Notes under the pieces: model-generated
What the model saw: only the letters and a program-made list of their open reading frames with translations
Databases searched by the model: none
What the model was told of the DNA's origin: nothing
Part shown: in pieces, positions 8,226-17,763 of the stretch
Position numbering within the stretch: position 1 is the stretch's first letter
How the letters are laid out: each line of letters starts with the position of its first letter
Source: Sphingopyxis soli
GTDB lineage: Bacteria > Pseudomonadota > Alphaproteobacteria > Sphingomonadales > Sphingomonadaceae
DNA: 64,000 bases
NCBI RefSeq assembly: GCF_018682675.1
Contig: NZ_JAFMTR010000054.1
Location: 89,766-153,765 of the forward strand
Direction: 5' to 3'
Translations under genes and position numbers: made by a program

Positions 8226-10766
8226 TCAGCCCATGCTGCGATCGCGATAGGCGAGCAGGCGAAGCGCGTTGGCGACGACGACGAGGGTCGAGCCTTCGTG
8301 CGCCGCGACCGCCGCACCAATTCCGAGCCCGAAGATCGTCGCCGGCACGAGGACCACGACGACGCCGAGGCTGACCACCAGATTCTGGCGGATGATGCGG
8401 CGCGTCTGGCGGCTGAGCCCGATCGCGAACGGCAGATGAGCGAGGTCATCGGCCATCAGCGCGACGTCGGCGGTTTCGAGGGCGACATCGGACCCTGCGG
8501 CGCCCATCGCGATCCCGACGGTGGCGCTCGCCATCGCCGGTGCGTCATTGACGCCGTCGCCGACCATGGCGACCGGCTGCTGCGCCTTGAGGTCGCGAAT
8601 GGCATCGACTTTCTGGTCGGGCATAAGGTCGCCCCAGGCCTCGTCGATCCCGACTTCTGCGGCAATCGATTCCGCGACCTTCTGGTGGTCGCCCGAAATC
8701 ATGATCATCCGGCCGATGCCGAGTTCGCGGAGTTTGGCGATCGCGGTGCGCGCCGCTTCGCGCGGCGTGTCCATCAGGCCGATCGCGCCAAGATCGCGGT
8801 CGCCCATGCGGACCACCATCGTCGTGCGGCCCTGTTCGCGGAGGCCTGCGATCGCCGCCGCCACTTCGCCCCCGATCGGTGCGATGCCGTCGGCACCGAA
8901 CATTTCGGCCTTGCCGATGAGGACGGTCTCGCCCTCGACCTTCGCCGTGACGCCGCGACCCGTCAGGCTGTTGAGGTCGTCCGCCACCGGTACGCGCGCC
9001 GACGTCAGCATGGCCTCGCCATCGCGCGCGATCGCAGCGGCAAGGGGATGATCGCTCAGCCGCTCGACCGCCACCGCGATGCGCAGCAGTTCCTCCTTCG
9101 GTACGCCGCTGGCCGGCAGGACATCGGTGATGCGCGGCTTCCCTTCGGTGAGCGTTCCCGTCTTGTCGAACGCCAGCGCGGTCAGCGAGCCGAGATTTTC
9201 GAGCGGGCCACCGCCTTTGACCAGCACGCCGCCGCGCGCCGCACGTGCAACGCCCGACAGGACGGCGCTCGGCGTCGCGATCGCGAGCGCGCAGGGGCTT
9301 GCCGCGACGAGGACCGCCATGGCGCGATAGAAGCTGTCGCGGAACGGCTCGTCGACAACGACCCAGGCAAAGAGCAGGACGAACACGAGCGCGAGCACGC
9401 TTGGCACGAAGATGCGCTCGAACTTGTCGGTAAAGCGCTGGGTCGGCGATTTCTGCGTTTCCGCCTCGCTCACCATCTTTACGACCTTGGCGAGCGTCGT
9501 ATCGGCCGCAAGACGGGTTACCGCGATCTCGATCGCGCCATAGCCGTTGATGGTGCCCGCGAAGACGCGATATTTCCCGTCGAGTGCATCGGGCTTTGCC
9601 GCGGCCTGCGCACGATCGGCCACCGGTTCCTTGTCGACGGGGACGCTCTCGCCGGTAACCGGGGCCTGGTCGACCGCCGTGCGGCCAACGACGACGAAGC
9701 CGTCGGCGGCAAGACGCTCGTTGGGCTTGACGATGACGGTGTCGCCAATCGCCAGCTGCTCGACGGGGACTTCGCGAGCCGTCCCATCGGCATCCTTCAC
9801 CGTCGCGGTCTGCGGCGCCAGCTCGGCAAGCGCCTCGATCGCGCGCTTGGCGCGGCCCATGGCATAATGTTCGAGCGCATGGCCGAGGCTGAAGAGGAAG
9901 AGGAGCAGCGCGCCTTCGGCCCAGGCGCCGAGCGCGGCAGCGCCGGCCGCGGCGACGAGCATCAGCGTGTCGATCTCGAAGCGCTTGAGCTTCAGATTCT
10001 CGATGGCCTCGCGGACAGTAAACCAGCCGCCGAAACCATAAGCGGCAATATAGAATGCGAGGGGAACCCACTCCGGTGCCGCGGCGAGCTTCTCGATGGC
10101 AAAGCCGATGCCGAGGACGAGACCACAGAGGAGCGCGAAGATCAGCTCGGTTCGCTCGCCGAAAATGCCGCCATGATCATGGCCATGGTCGTGGCTGTCC
10201 TCGCCCGTGTGGCCATGTTTGTGATCAGGCCCATGCGCGTGATCCGGTCCATGGTCATGGCCATCATCGCCGTGCTGGTGGGGGGCTTGTGCCGGGGTAG
10301 CCGCGGCGACGGCAGCCGATTTCTGTGTGACGCCCATATCCGAGAGTGTCTTCCTGATCGTTTCGATGGAGGTCTCCGAGCGCTGGAACTCGGCGCGCAG
10401 CGTGCCGGCGGCGCCGACTTCGGCCTCGATCACGCCCGGCATTTCGCGAAGCTTTAGTCCGATGGTCCGCGCGCGACGGGCGTGGCCTACGCCTTCGAGG
10501 TCGTCCCAGAAGAGATGCTGATACTGGCCAGTGAGCTCGGCACCGGCGCTGCGCGCGAGTTGTCGCACACGTTCGAGCGGGAGAATATCCGGACGGTAGT
10601 GGATGCAGAGCTGCGGCGGCGAACCATCGCTCGAGCGGACGACATGGACCTTGTCGACGCCTTCGCGCCCTTCGAGTTCGCCCATCAGGCGCGCGACGCA
10701 GCGGTCGGCGGTGTCGGCGACTTCGGGGAGGAGAAGCGGAATATCGAGCCGCAACTGGTCACTCAT
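8226..10766 (-). CDS. P1B-4-type heavy-metal translocating ATPase with His-rich N-terminus
   Basis: An 846-residue inner-membrane metal exporter. Residues 1-150 contain two ferredoxin-like segments that lack the CxxC of normal HMA domains. Residues 163-200 are a His/Asp-rich tract (HQHGDDGHDHGPDHAHG onward). The actuator motif is TGES at 371-374, the TM6 motif is S490-P-C492, the phosphorylation site is D534-KTGT, and GDGVND lies near 737. The last helix carries H823-E-G-S. SPC plus HEG(S/G) is the signature of P1B-4 ATPases (CoaT/CtpD-like), linked to Co2+, Zn2+, Cd2+ or Fe2+ export, unlike CPC-type ZntA/CopA. AAGGA precedes the ATG. A 190-base gap with a strong hairpin separates it from the upstream gene. 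Confidence 0.92.
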   Translation of the reverse strand: MSDQLRLDIPLLLPEVADTADRCVARLMGELEGREGVDKVHVVRSSDGSPPQLCIHYRPDILPLERVRQLARSAGAELTGQYQHLFWDDLEGVGHARRARTIGLKLREMPGVIEAEVGAAGTLRAEFQRSETSIETIRKTLSDMGVTQKSAAVAAATPAQAPHQHGDDGHDHGPDHAHGPDHKHGHTGEDSHDHGHDHGGIFGERTELIFALLCGLVLGIGFAIEKLAAAPEWVPLAFYIAAYGFGGWFTVREAIENLKLKRFEIDTLMLVAAAGAAALGAWAEGALLLFLFSLGHALEHYAMGRAKRAIEALAELAPQTATVKDADGTAREVPVEQLAIGDTVIVKPNERLAADGFVVVGRTAVDQAPVTGESVPVDKEPVADRAQAAAKPDALDGKYRVFAGTINGYGAIEIAVTRLAADTTLAKVVKMVSEAETQKSPTQRFTDKFERIFVPSVLALVFVLLFAWVVVDEPFRDSFYRAMAVLVAASPCALAIATPSAVLSGVARAARGGVLVKGGGPLENLGSLTALAFDKTGTLTEGKPRITDVLPASGVPKEELLRIAVAVERLSDHPLAAAIARDGEAMLTSARVPVADDLNSLTGRGVTAKVEGETVLIGKAEMFGADGIAPIGGEVAAAIAGLREQGRTTMVVRMGDRDLGAIGLMDTPREAARTAIAKLRELGIGRMIMISGDHQKVAESIAAEVGIDEAWGDLMPDQKVDAIRDLKAQQPVAMVGDGVNDAPAMASATVGIAMGAAGSDVALETADVALMADDLAHLPFAIGLSRQTRRIIRQNLVVSLGVVVVLVPATIFGLGIGAAVAAHEGSTLVVVANALRLLAYRDRSMG

Positions 10767-10832
10767 GATGCCATCCTTTTCTCTTGGCGATCGGCACTGC
10801 GATCCGGACCTACACTAAACGCCCGGCAGGAT

Positions 10833-10877
10833 GAGGTGCGGGAGCCATTGCGGGATGCGACCCGGCTCCCGCACCTC
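10833..10877. other. 14-bp perfect stem-loop in the gap before the ATPase gene
   Basis: Arms at 10833-10846 (gaggtgcgggagcc) and 10864-10877 are exact reverse complements, with a 17-base loop. It lies within the 190-base gap between the minus-strand SRPBCC gene (stop 10957) and the ATPase gene (start 10766). There is no T-run, so it is not a textbook intrinsic terminator. It may separate two transcription units, stabilise an mRNA end or act as an attenuator. Confidence 0.6.
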
Positions 10878-10956
10878 CCTGACCGCCGGAGATCCCTGCC
10901 CGTGGTGAGGGGGGCGATTGAGAGGGGCCTCCGACGGCCAGGTTTCGAATTCAAGA

Positions 10957-11427
10957 TCATGCGCGACGTCCGCTCGGCCGCGCGTAGCGGGACTGAACCG
11001 TCGTGCGACGGAGTTGCTGTTCGAGCGCCATGTTCGAGCGCTTGAGAAAAACGCTGCAAACCCGCCGCAGAATGGGGTAGCCGAGCCATGAGAAGAGGCC
11101 TGCGCATTCCAGGCGATGGGTAACCTCCACCCCCTGGCCGAGCTTTTCGAGCCGGTAGCTCTCCTCGATGACGAGCAGCCCGGGCGTGCCTGTCCGCCAG
11201 GAGAAGCCGGTCAGCCAGTCGAGCGCTGTAATCCGCCCCTCGGATGCAAACTCCGGACCCCGCTTCCCGCGCGGTGAATAGACATAGCCTACGCGGTCGT
11301 CATCGCCCGGGCGGTCGGTAAAGCGGAGCGTCGGGTGCCAGTCGCCATACCGGTCGATATCGACGAGCAGACGCCAGACGCGCCCGATCGGGACCGGCAA
11401 GCGGAGCGAGGTGCCTACCGAGAACAT
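10957..11427 (-). CDS. SRPBCC (START-like) family protein, copy 2
   Basis: A 156-residue protein with the SRPBCC pattern: SLRLPVPIGRVWRLLVDIDR at the N-terminus, then GDWHPTLRF, strands around residues 60-110 (GFSWRTGTPGLLVIEESYRL), and a long basic C-terminal helix. It shares the EESY...G...HR...C.G.F.WL pattern with copy 1 at 4503-4988, so the two are probably paralogues or a functional pair. It sits between the DUF190 gene (81 bases) and the ATPase. Ligand and role are unknown. Confidence 0.75.
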   Translation of the reverse strand: MFSVGTSLRLPVPIGRVWRLLVDIDRYGDWHPTLRFTDRPGDDDRVGYVYSPRGKRGPEFASEGRITALDWLTGFSWRTGTPGLLVIEESYRLEKLGQGVEVTHRLECAGLFSWLGYPILRRVCSVFLKRSNMALEQQLRRTTVQSRYARPSGRRA

Positions 11428-11508
11428 CGGAGACCTCCTCGCTCGCGCGAGCTGGTCCGCGACGCAGGCCGGGGACCTGCGCCGCGGTGTAGACCGGCAA
11501 GATGCCGG

Positions 11509-11853
11509 TCAGCTCTGAACATCGGGGGGCTCCGCGGCGGATTTCCCGCCGAGGATGTCGACCGCTTCGAGCGTGATGAGCCCGATGTCCGGTATTTCGG
11601 TCAGCTGCGCCGCAAAGTCGCGGAGCTGCTGTTCCTCGTCGATGATCTCGATCACGACCGCCCGGTCATTCTCCAGCGCATGCTTGCGATGGAGATGCGC
11701 CGAGCGACCGAAACCGAGAACCGCTTCGAGCACCGTAACGCCTGCCAGCTTGTGCTGGCGAGCGAGTTCGGAAATGAACTCGAAGACCCGCTGATCGCCG
11801 AAGAAGGCGGATTCATCGGTGTAGATGCGCAACAGCTTGGATGCTTTTGTCAT
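11509..11853 (-). CDS. DUF190 family protein (PII-like fold)
   Basis: A 114-residue protein of the DUF190 family, whose members have a ferredoxin-like, PII-resembling trimeric fold. Visible marks are the N-terminal LRIYTDESAFFGDQRVFEFI, then ARQHKLAGVTVLEAVLGFG and VVIEIIDEEQQLRDF. It begins 12 bases after the CzcA stop, so it is in the same operon. DUF190 genes often accompany CrcB or RND metal pumps. A regulatory or metal/nucleotide-sensing role is a family-based guess, not demonstrated here. Confidence 0.85.
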   Translation of the reverse strand: MTKASKLLRIYTDESAFFGDQRVFEFISELARQHKLAGVTVLEAVLGFGRSAHLHRKHALENDRAVVIEIIDEEQQLRDFAAQLTEIPDIGLITLEAVDILGGKSAAEPPDVQS

Positions 11854-11865
11854 GACGGTCTCTCC

Positions 11866-14800
11866 CTATTCCGTGACCGGCTGGACCGCCGGCTCCGCTT
11901 TTCGCTTCAGGAACTTCGGCTGCCAGTTCGCCCCGAGGACGACTTTTGCGATCGCGGGAAGGACAAGCAGCGTCAGGATGGTCGCCGCGATCAGGCCGCC
12001 GATAACGGTCGTCGCGAGCGGCTTCTGTACTTCGGCACCCGTGCCGGTCGCGATCGCCATCGGGACGAAGCCGATCGCGGGCACGAAGCCGGTCATGATC
12101 ACCGCACGCATCTTCTCGGTCATGCCCTCGCGGATTGCCTCCGCGAGCGGGACGTCATTCTCGAGCCGCTCGCGGATCGCCGTCATGACGACGAGACCGT
12201 TGAGCACCGCGACGCCGGCAAGGCAGATGAAGCCCACCGCCGCGGACACCGAGAAATTAATCCCGGTCAGCGCGAGAGTGAACACGCCGCCCGCGAGCCC
12301 TAGCGGCACCGCAAGGAACACGGCGGTCGCGCGCCCGAAGGTGCCGAGCGCCATGTAGAGCAGGATGAAGATGCCCGCGAAGCAGAGCGGAACCACGATG
12401 GAGAGCCGCTGCGATGCGGCCTGCAGGCTTTCGAACTGCCCGCCCCATTCGAGATAATAGCCCGCCGGGAGCTTCACATTGGCGATCTTCGCCTGCGCTT
12501 CGGCCACGAAGGATCCCGCATCGCGGCCTTCGAGGTTCACCTGCACGACGACGCGCCGCTTGCCATTTTCGCGGCTGATCTGGTTGAGCCCTTCAGTCAG
12601 CCGAATCTGCGCGACTTGCGCGAGCGGAACCTGCCCACGGTTCCCACCTTCGGATGGGAGGAGGACAGGAAGCGCGCGAATGTCGTCAAGATTGACGCGG
12701 GTCGCGTCGGGCACACGCACGATGATGTCGAACCGGCGATCGCCTTCATAAAGGAGACCCGACTCCCGTCCGCCGAGCGCCGCCGACACCGTATCGGCAA
12801 CCTCCTGTACCGAGAGACCGTAGCGCGCAATCGCATTGCGATCGAGCTTCACGTCGAGAGTCGGAGCGCCGCCCACCTGGTCGGCCTTGACGCTGCCCGC
12901 ACCCGGTATGCCCTGGAGCACGCGCACCATCTCGTTCGCCGCGAGCGACATCTTGTCGAGGTCGTCCCCGTAGAGCTTGATGGCCACGTCGCCGCGGACA
13001 CCCGCGATCAGTTCGTTGAAACGAAGCTGGATCGGCTGGCTGACTTCATAAAGCTGGCCGAGCTGGCCACCAGCGGCTTTCTCGATACGCTCGACGACAT
13101 CGGCCTTCGAATCGACACCTGCTGGCCACTGATCCTGCGGTTTCAGGATCACGAAACCGTCGGAGATGTTCGGCGGCATCGGGTCGGTCGCCACCTCGGC
13201 GGTACCCGTCTTCGAGAACATCAGCTCGACTTCGGGCAGGCTCGAGATCGCCGTCTCGACGTTGCGCTGCATTACCAGAGACTGTTCGAGGCTCACCGAA
13301 GGCACGCGCGTCGAGGCAAGCGCCATATTCTTCTCGTCGAGCTGCGGAATGAATTCCGAGCCGAGCAGTCCGAACGCCGGGATCGCAAGGACGAAGAAGG
13401 CAAAGCCGCCGGCGATGAAAGCCCACGGCTTAGCGAGCGCCTTGTCGAGCAAGGGCAGGTAGCGCTCCTTCGACTTGCGGATCGCCCAGACTTCCTTCTC
13501 GGCAACCTTGCCGCGAATCATTAGCGCGACAAGCGCCGGAACCAGGGTGATCGCGAGAATGAAGGCCGCAACGAGCGCGAGCATGATGGTGATGGCCATC
13601 GGCGAGAAGGTCTTCCCCTCGACGCCCGTAAACATCAGCAACGGCGCGAAGGCCAGCAGGATGATCGCCTGGCCGAAGACGGTCGGTTTGATCATCTCCT
13701 GGCTGGCGCGCATCGTCTCCTCGAGACGTTCGCGAAGGTTGAGCAATCTCCCTTCCTGCTCCTGCCGGTGCGCCAGTCTGGCGAGGCAGTTTTCGATGAT
13801 GATCACCGCCCCGTCGACGATCAGACCGAAGTCGAGCGCGCCGAGGCTCATCAGGTTACCTGGTATCCGGAAGGCGTTCATGCCCATCGCCATCATCAGG
13901 AAGGAGAAGGGAATGACGAGCACCGCGATGATCGCGGCGCGCCAGTTGCCGAGCAGGAAGAAGAGCGCGGCCGCTACGAGCAGCGCGCCTTCGGTGAGGT
14001 TCTTTTCAACCGTGCCGACGGTCGCGTTCACGAGCTTGGCGCGGTCGAGTACCACCTTCACTTCGACGCCGGGCGGCAGGGTCTTCGACACCTGCGCGAT
14101 CTTCGCCGAAACATCCTCCGCAACAGTGCGGCTGTTCTGCCCGATCAGCATGAGCACGGTGCCGATGACCGCCTCCTTGCCGTTCATGCTGCCCGCACCG
14201 GTGCGAAGGTCGCCACCGATCTTCACATTGGCGAGCTGTCCGACGGTGACGGGCACGCCGCCGCGCGTCGCGACGACGGCATTGCGGATTTCGTCCACCG
14301 AGCGGACGCGTGCATCGACGCGCACGAGATAGGCCTCGCCGGCCCGGTTATAGTAATTGGCACCGACTGCGAGATTGGCGCGTTCGAGGGCTTCACCGAG
14401 TTCGCTATAGGAAATGCCGTAACTGGTGAGGCGGGTCGGATCGGGTTCGACCACGAAGGTCTTGGCATAGCCGCCGATCGAGTCGACGCCGGCGACGCCG
14501 CCCACCGACTTCAATTGCGGGCTGACGATCCAGTCCTGCACCGTGCGAAGATAGCCCGATTTGGCAATCTCGTCGGTGAGGATATCGCCCTCGGGGGTCA
14601 GATAGCTGCCGTCGGGTTGCCAGCCGGGTTGGCCCGCGACCTTCTTGGCGCCCTTCCCGTCGGGATTTTTATAGCCGACGGTATACATGACGACCTCGCC
14701 GAGACCCGTCGTCACGGGACCGATCTGCGGCTGCGCCCCGTCGGGAAGATTCTCGCCCGCCTGGAGAAGCCGTTCGCCCACTTGCTGGCGTGCGAAATAG

Positions 14801-15108
14801 AGGTCGGTTTCATTGGTGAAGATTGCCGTCACCTGGCTGAAGCCGTTGCGCGAGATCGAGCGTGTCGTCTCGAGCCCCGGAATGCCTGCCAGCGAGATTT
14901 CGATCGGGTAGGTTACGAGCTTCTCGATTTCGACCGGCGAGAGACGCGGATCGATCGTGTTGATTTGCACCTGCTTGTTGGTGATGTCGGGAACCGCGTC
15001 GATCGGCAGCTTGGTGAGCTGCCATACGCCGAGTCCCGCGATCACGAGGAAGAGAAAGAGTACCGCCCAGCGCGCGCGGACGGATAGCGCCATCAGTTTC
15101 GCGATCAC
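11866..15108 (-). CDS. czcA: CzcA-type heavy-metal RND permease (minus-strand set)
   Basis: A 1080-residue inner-membrane proton/cation antiporter of the HME-RND group. The TM4 proton-relay residues D426, D432 and E439 ([16 protein letters not shown]) have the exact D-6-D-7-E spacing of CzcA. Further HME marks are [18 protein letters not shown] near residue 32, the FARQQV motif and MPPNISDGFVILK in the periplasmic loop. There is a longer insertion around residues 145-180 than in the second CzcA here (21910-25071). It starts 3 bases after the CzcB stop and is followed by the DUF190 gene. Likely substrates are Co2+, Zn2+, Cd2+ or Ni2+; the exact one cannot be read from sequence. Confidence 0.95.
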   Translation of the reverse strand: MIAKLMALSVRARWAVLFLFLVIAGLGVWQLTKLPIDAVPDITNKQVQINTIDPRLSPVEIEKLVTYPIEISLAGIPGLETTRSISRNGFSQVTAIFTNETDLYFARQQVGERLLQAGENLPDGAQPQIGPVTTGLGEVVMYTVGYKNPDGKGAKKVAGQPGWQPDGSYLTPEGDILTDEIAKSGYLRTVQDWIVSPQLKSVGGVAGVDSIGGYAKTFVVEPDPTRLTSYGISYSELGEALERANLAVGANYYNRAGEAYLVRVDARVRSVDEIRNAVVATRGGVPVTVGQLANVKIGGDLRTGAGSMNGKEAVIGTVLMLIGQNSRTVAEDVSAKIAQVSKTLPPGVEVKVVLDRAKLVNATVGTVEKNLTEGALLVAAALFFLLGNWRAAIIAVLVIPFSFLMMAMGMNAFRIPGNLMSLGALDFGLIVDGAVIIIENCLARLAHRQEQEGRLLNLRERLEETMRASQEMIKPTVFGQAIILLAFAPLLMFTGVEGKTFSPMAITIMLALVAAFILAITLVPALVALMIRGKVAEKEVWAIRKSKERYLPLLDKALAKPWAFIAGGFAFFVLAIPAFGLLGSEFIPQLDEKNMALASTRVPSVSLEQSLVMQRNVETAISSLPEVELMFSKTGTAEVATDPMPPNISDGFVILKPQDQWPAGVDSKADVVERIEKAAGGQLGQLYEVSQPIQLRFNELIAGVRGDVAIKLYGDDLDKMSLAANEMVRVLQGIPGAGSVKADQVGGAPTLDVKLDRNAIARYGLSVQEVADTVSAALGGRESGLLYEGDRRFDIIVRVPDATRVNLDDIRALPVLLPSEGGNRGQVPLAQVAQIRLTEGLNQISRENGKRRVVVQVNLEGRDAGSFVAEAQAKIANVKLPAGYYLEWGGQFESLQAASQRLSIVVPLCFAGIFILLYMALGTFGRATAVFLAVPLGLAGGVFTLALTGINFSVSAAVGFICLAGVAVLNGLVVMTAIRERLENDVPLAEAIREGMTEKMRAVIMTGFVPAIGFVPMAIATGTGAEVQKPLATTVIGGLIAATILTLLVLPAIAKVVLGANWQPKFLKRKAEPAVQPVTE

Positions 15109-15111
15109 GGT

Positions 15112-16281
15112 TTATTCCTCCTCGCCCGCGCCCTTGCCGAGTTCGGCCTTGAGCAGGAAAGCGTTCTTGGTCGCGACGATCTGGCCCGGCTTCAGCCCGG
15201 AGAGGATTTCGACACGGCCCGCGCTGCGCTGGCCGACGGTGACCTGCTGCGCGCGGAAGCCGTCCTTCGTGCGGACGAACACCACGTCGCGGCCTTCGAG
15301 AGTCTGGAGGGCTTCGTCGGCGATCACGATCCGGGCCGGCCCACCGGTTTCGGCGCCGCGGCTCGGAAGCAGCCGCACCCGGACCGCTAGGCCCGGCTGG
15401 AGCGCCCCGGGTACATCGAGCACAGCGGTTGCCGAGCGCGTGTCGCCCGACAGGCCGGGCGTGACGGCGCGCACGCGGGCATCGATCGTCCGTCCGTCGG
15501 GAAGTTCGATGATCGCACGGTCTCCGGGCGAGAGCCGCTGTGCATCGGCCGGACCGACGGCGGCCTCGATCTGCACCTTGCTGGGATCGGCAACGCGGAA
15601 CAATTCGGTTTCGGGCTGGACGAAGGCGCCAAGGCTGGCGTTCTCGGCCGTGATCCGTCCCGAGATCGGGCTTGCCACGATGACGCTGCTGCCATCGCGC
15701 GTGACCTGCGCGGCGCTCGCTGCGGCGCGCGCGCGCTGCGCTTCGGCCGCGGCGGCCGCGGCTTCGGCTTGCGCCTGCTCATAGTCGACGCGCGCCGACA
15801 CCTTCTGGTCGAACAGGGTCTTCTCGCGGTGGAGATTTTTCTGCGCGAGCGCCGAGCGCGCATCGGCGGCAATCCGTTCCGCCGCAATCTGGGCGGCGTC
15901 GCGGCTTTGCACGATCGCGATCGTCTCACCGGCGCTGACCGGATCGCCGAGCCGCTTGAAGAGACGGGTGACCGCGCCGCCCGCGCGGGCGGTGACGATC
16001 GCCTCGCCGCTCGGCGCGGCGGTAACGGTCGCTTGCGAGATGATTTCCGAACCGAGTCCGCCGGCGCCGATCGTCTCGACGCCGATTTCGGCGGCCTTGA
16101 TCGCTTCGGGCGTGATGGCGAGGCTGCTCGGAAGGGCTTCGCTCGCCGCTTCCTTTTCGCCTTCGGCAGCCGGTGCGGCCGCTGGGTCGGCGGTGCAGCG
16201 TGCAACGCCGAAGCCCGTGACGGCAGCGAGTATCATGGCGCCCGCGACAGTGCCGAGGAGACGCTTGTCCTTGGTGATCAT
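15112..16281 (-). CDS. czcB: CzcB-type periplasmic adaptor (membrane fusion protein)
   Basis: A 389-residue HlyD/CzcB adaptor that links the CzcA pump to the outer-membrane channel. An N-terminal membrane anchor (residues 8-28) is followed by a lipoyl/barrel-sandwich half (GGAVTRLFKRLGDPVSAGETIAIVQ), a helical hairpin rich in Ala/Gln/Glu (about 140-200), the second lipoyl half (VIVASPISGRITAENASLGAFV) and beta-barrel and membrane-proximal domains ending in ILSGLKPGQIVATKNAFLLKAELGKG. It lacks the His-rich N-terminal segment seen in the second adaptor. Spacing of 3 bases to czcA supports co-expression. Confidence 0.93.
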   Translation of the reverse strand: MITKDKRLLGTVAGAMILAAVTGFGVARCTADPAAAPAAEGEKEAASEALPSSLAITPEAIKAAEIGVETIGAGGLGSEIISQATVTAAPSGEAIVTARAGGAVTRLFKRLGDPVSAGETIAIVQSRDAAQIAAERIAADARSALAQKNLHREKTLFDQKVSARVDYEQAQAEAAAAAAEAQRARAAASAAQVTRDGSSVIVASPISGRITAENASLGAFVQPETELFRVADPSKVQIEAAVGPADAQRLSPGDRAIIELPDGRTIDARVRAVTPGLSGDTRSATAVLDVPGALQPGLAVRVRLLPSRGAETGGPARIVIADEALQTLEGRDVVFVRTKDGFRAQQVTVGQRSAGRVEILSGLKPGQIVATKNAFLLKAELGKGAGEEE

Positions 16282-16390
16282 ATTCTATCTCCGCTGTTGA
16301 TGCGGTTCGCGAGCCGACCGGCGGCGCACCCCTGTTGACTTGGAAGGACGATGGCGAAAGCGCCTCCGTCCACTGGAAGGCTCGGCGCGC

Positions 16391-17698
16391 TCATGGCTGA
16401 TGATCCGCATCGCCGTCGGCGGCTGCCTGGCGCGAGAGGATGGCGCGGGCTTCGGCCCGGGCCTGCCGCGCCGCGATCAGCTCGGCCTGCGTTGCCGCAT
16501 AGGCCTGCTGCGCGTCGATATATTCGACGAGCGAGGACTTGCCGGCGCGGTAGCTGAGTTCGGCGAGCCGGACACCTTCGCGCGCCTGCTCGATGCCGCT
16601 ACCCTCAAGCGCCGCGAGGCGGGCCTCTGCGGCTTCGAGTTCGGCCTGCGCATTGGCGATCTCCGCCTGAGCATTGACCACCGCATTCTCGCGCCGCGCA
16701 ATGGCGGCGGCGACATCGGACTTGGCTGCCGAGATGTTGCCGCGGTTGCGGTCGAAGACGGGGAGCGGCACGGAAACATTGGCGATCAATGCGCGATCGC
16801 CGGTGTCGCGAAGCTGACGCACCCCGAAGCCGACCGACGGATCGAGCCGGCCATCGGCGCGCTGCCCCTGGAGCCGCGCTTCAGCAATCAGCTTCTCGGT
16901 TTCTGCCAAGCGAACGTCGAGCGTCGCGAGCGAGTCCACCGTCTCCGGTGCCACCCACATATCGCCCTCCATCAACTCGGCAGGCGGGACCGAGCTTCCG
17001 AGGAGCGCCGCGAGCGAACGCCGGGCGGTTCTTTCTTCGGCCTCGGCCGTGCGTAGCTCGGCGGTGGCCTGAACGAGAGCCGCATTGGCGCGGAACGCGC
17101 GGAGCGGCGGCTCGTTGCCGGTATCGACCATGGCCTGTGCCACGCGGACGAGTTCGCGGGCACGCGCTTCATTTTCGCGTGCGAGCGCGAGGCTATCGCG
17201 TGCCGCGAGAGCGGTCGCGAACTGGTTGCGGACATCGAGCGCAAGATCTGCGCGTGCAATCTCCAGCCTGTACTTCGCGGCCAGAAACTCGGCGTCGGCG
17301 AGCGTCATGCGGGCCCGGCGCCGGCCCCCGATATCGAGGCGCTGGTTTACCGACACGGTCGTTTCGAGACCGTTCAGGCCCGAATAGGGGCCGGTGCCTG
17401 CGAAATTCTCGACATCGACATTGAGCGTCGGATTGTAGCGATAGCCCGCCTGACGCTGGCGACCGCGAGCGGCCTCCACTTCGGCTTCTGCGGCAACCAC
17501 GCGCGGCGAGCGCGCGTCGGCTTCCTCCATCGCCTGCGCGAGGGACAATCGAGCGGGAAGCGGGCCGGTACGCACGGCCTCGCCTGCGGAAGAAGGCGGT
17601 CCCACCAGCTCCGTCGCTGCCGACTGGGCAGCGGCGGGCGCGGAATTTGCGCCTGCAACGAGCGCCACGAGACTCGCGGCGACAACTATGGATTTCAT
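16391..17698 (-). CDS. czcC: CzcC-type outer-membrane factor (TolC family)
   Basis: A 435-residue outer-membrane channel protein. A signal peptide covers residues 1-24 (cleavage near AAAQS). Two TolC-type repeats follow, beginning LSLAQAMEEADARSPRVVAAEAEVEAARG and, in the second half, DRALIANVSVPLPVFDRNRGNISAAKSDV. Long Ala/Glu/Arg-rich helices dominate. AGGAG lies upstream of the start. A 109-base gap separates it from czcB, in which I saw no strong terminator. It supplies the outer-membrane exit for the pump and might also serve the partnerless RND pump at 5002-8181 (inference). Confidence 0.92.
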   Translation of the reverse strand: MKSIVVAASLVALVAGANSAPAAAQSAATELVGPPSSAGEAVRTGPLPARLSLAQAMEEADARSPRVVAAEAEVEAARGRQRQAGYRYNPTLNVDVENFAGTGPYSGLNGLETTVSVNQRLDIGGRRRARMTLADAEFLAAKYRLEIARADLALDVRNQFATALAARDSLALARENEARARELVRVAQAMVDTGNEPPLRAFRANAALVQATAELRTAEAEERTARRSLAALLGSSVPPAELMEGDMWVAPETVDSLATLDVRLAETEKLIAEARLQGQRADGRLDPSVGFGVRQLRDTGDRALIANVSVPLPVFDRNRGNISAAKSDVAAAIARRENAVVNAQAEIANAQAELEAAEARLAALEGSGIEQAREGVRLAELSYRAGKSSLVEYIDAQQAYAATQAELIAARQARAEARAILSRQAAADGDADHQP

Positions 17699-17763
17699 GA
17701 AAAGGAGACTCCTGACGTTTCCAGTGAGAAGCGCACGCGAAGGGCGCGCGCAGACCTAGAGCG

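Noticed and set aside
8298..10457. 719-residue open frame opposite the P-type ATPase
   Set aside because: Composition-driven antisense frame; the ATPase motifs lie on the other strand.
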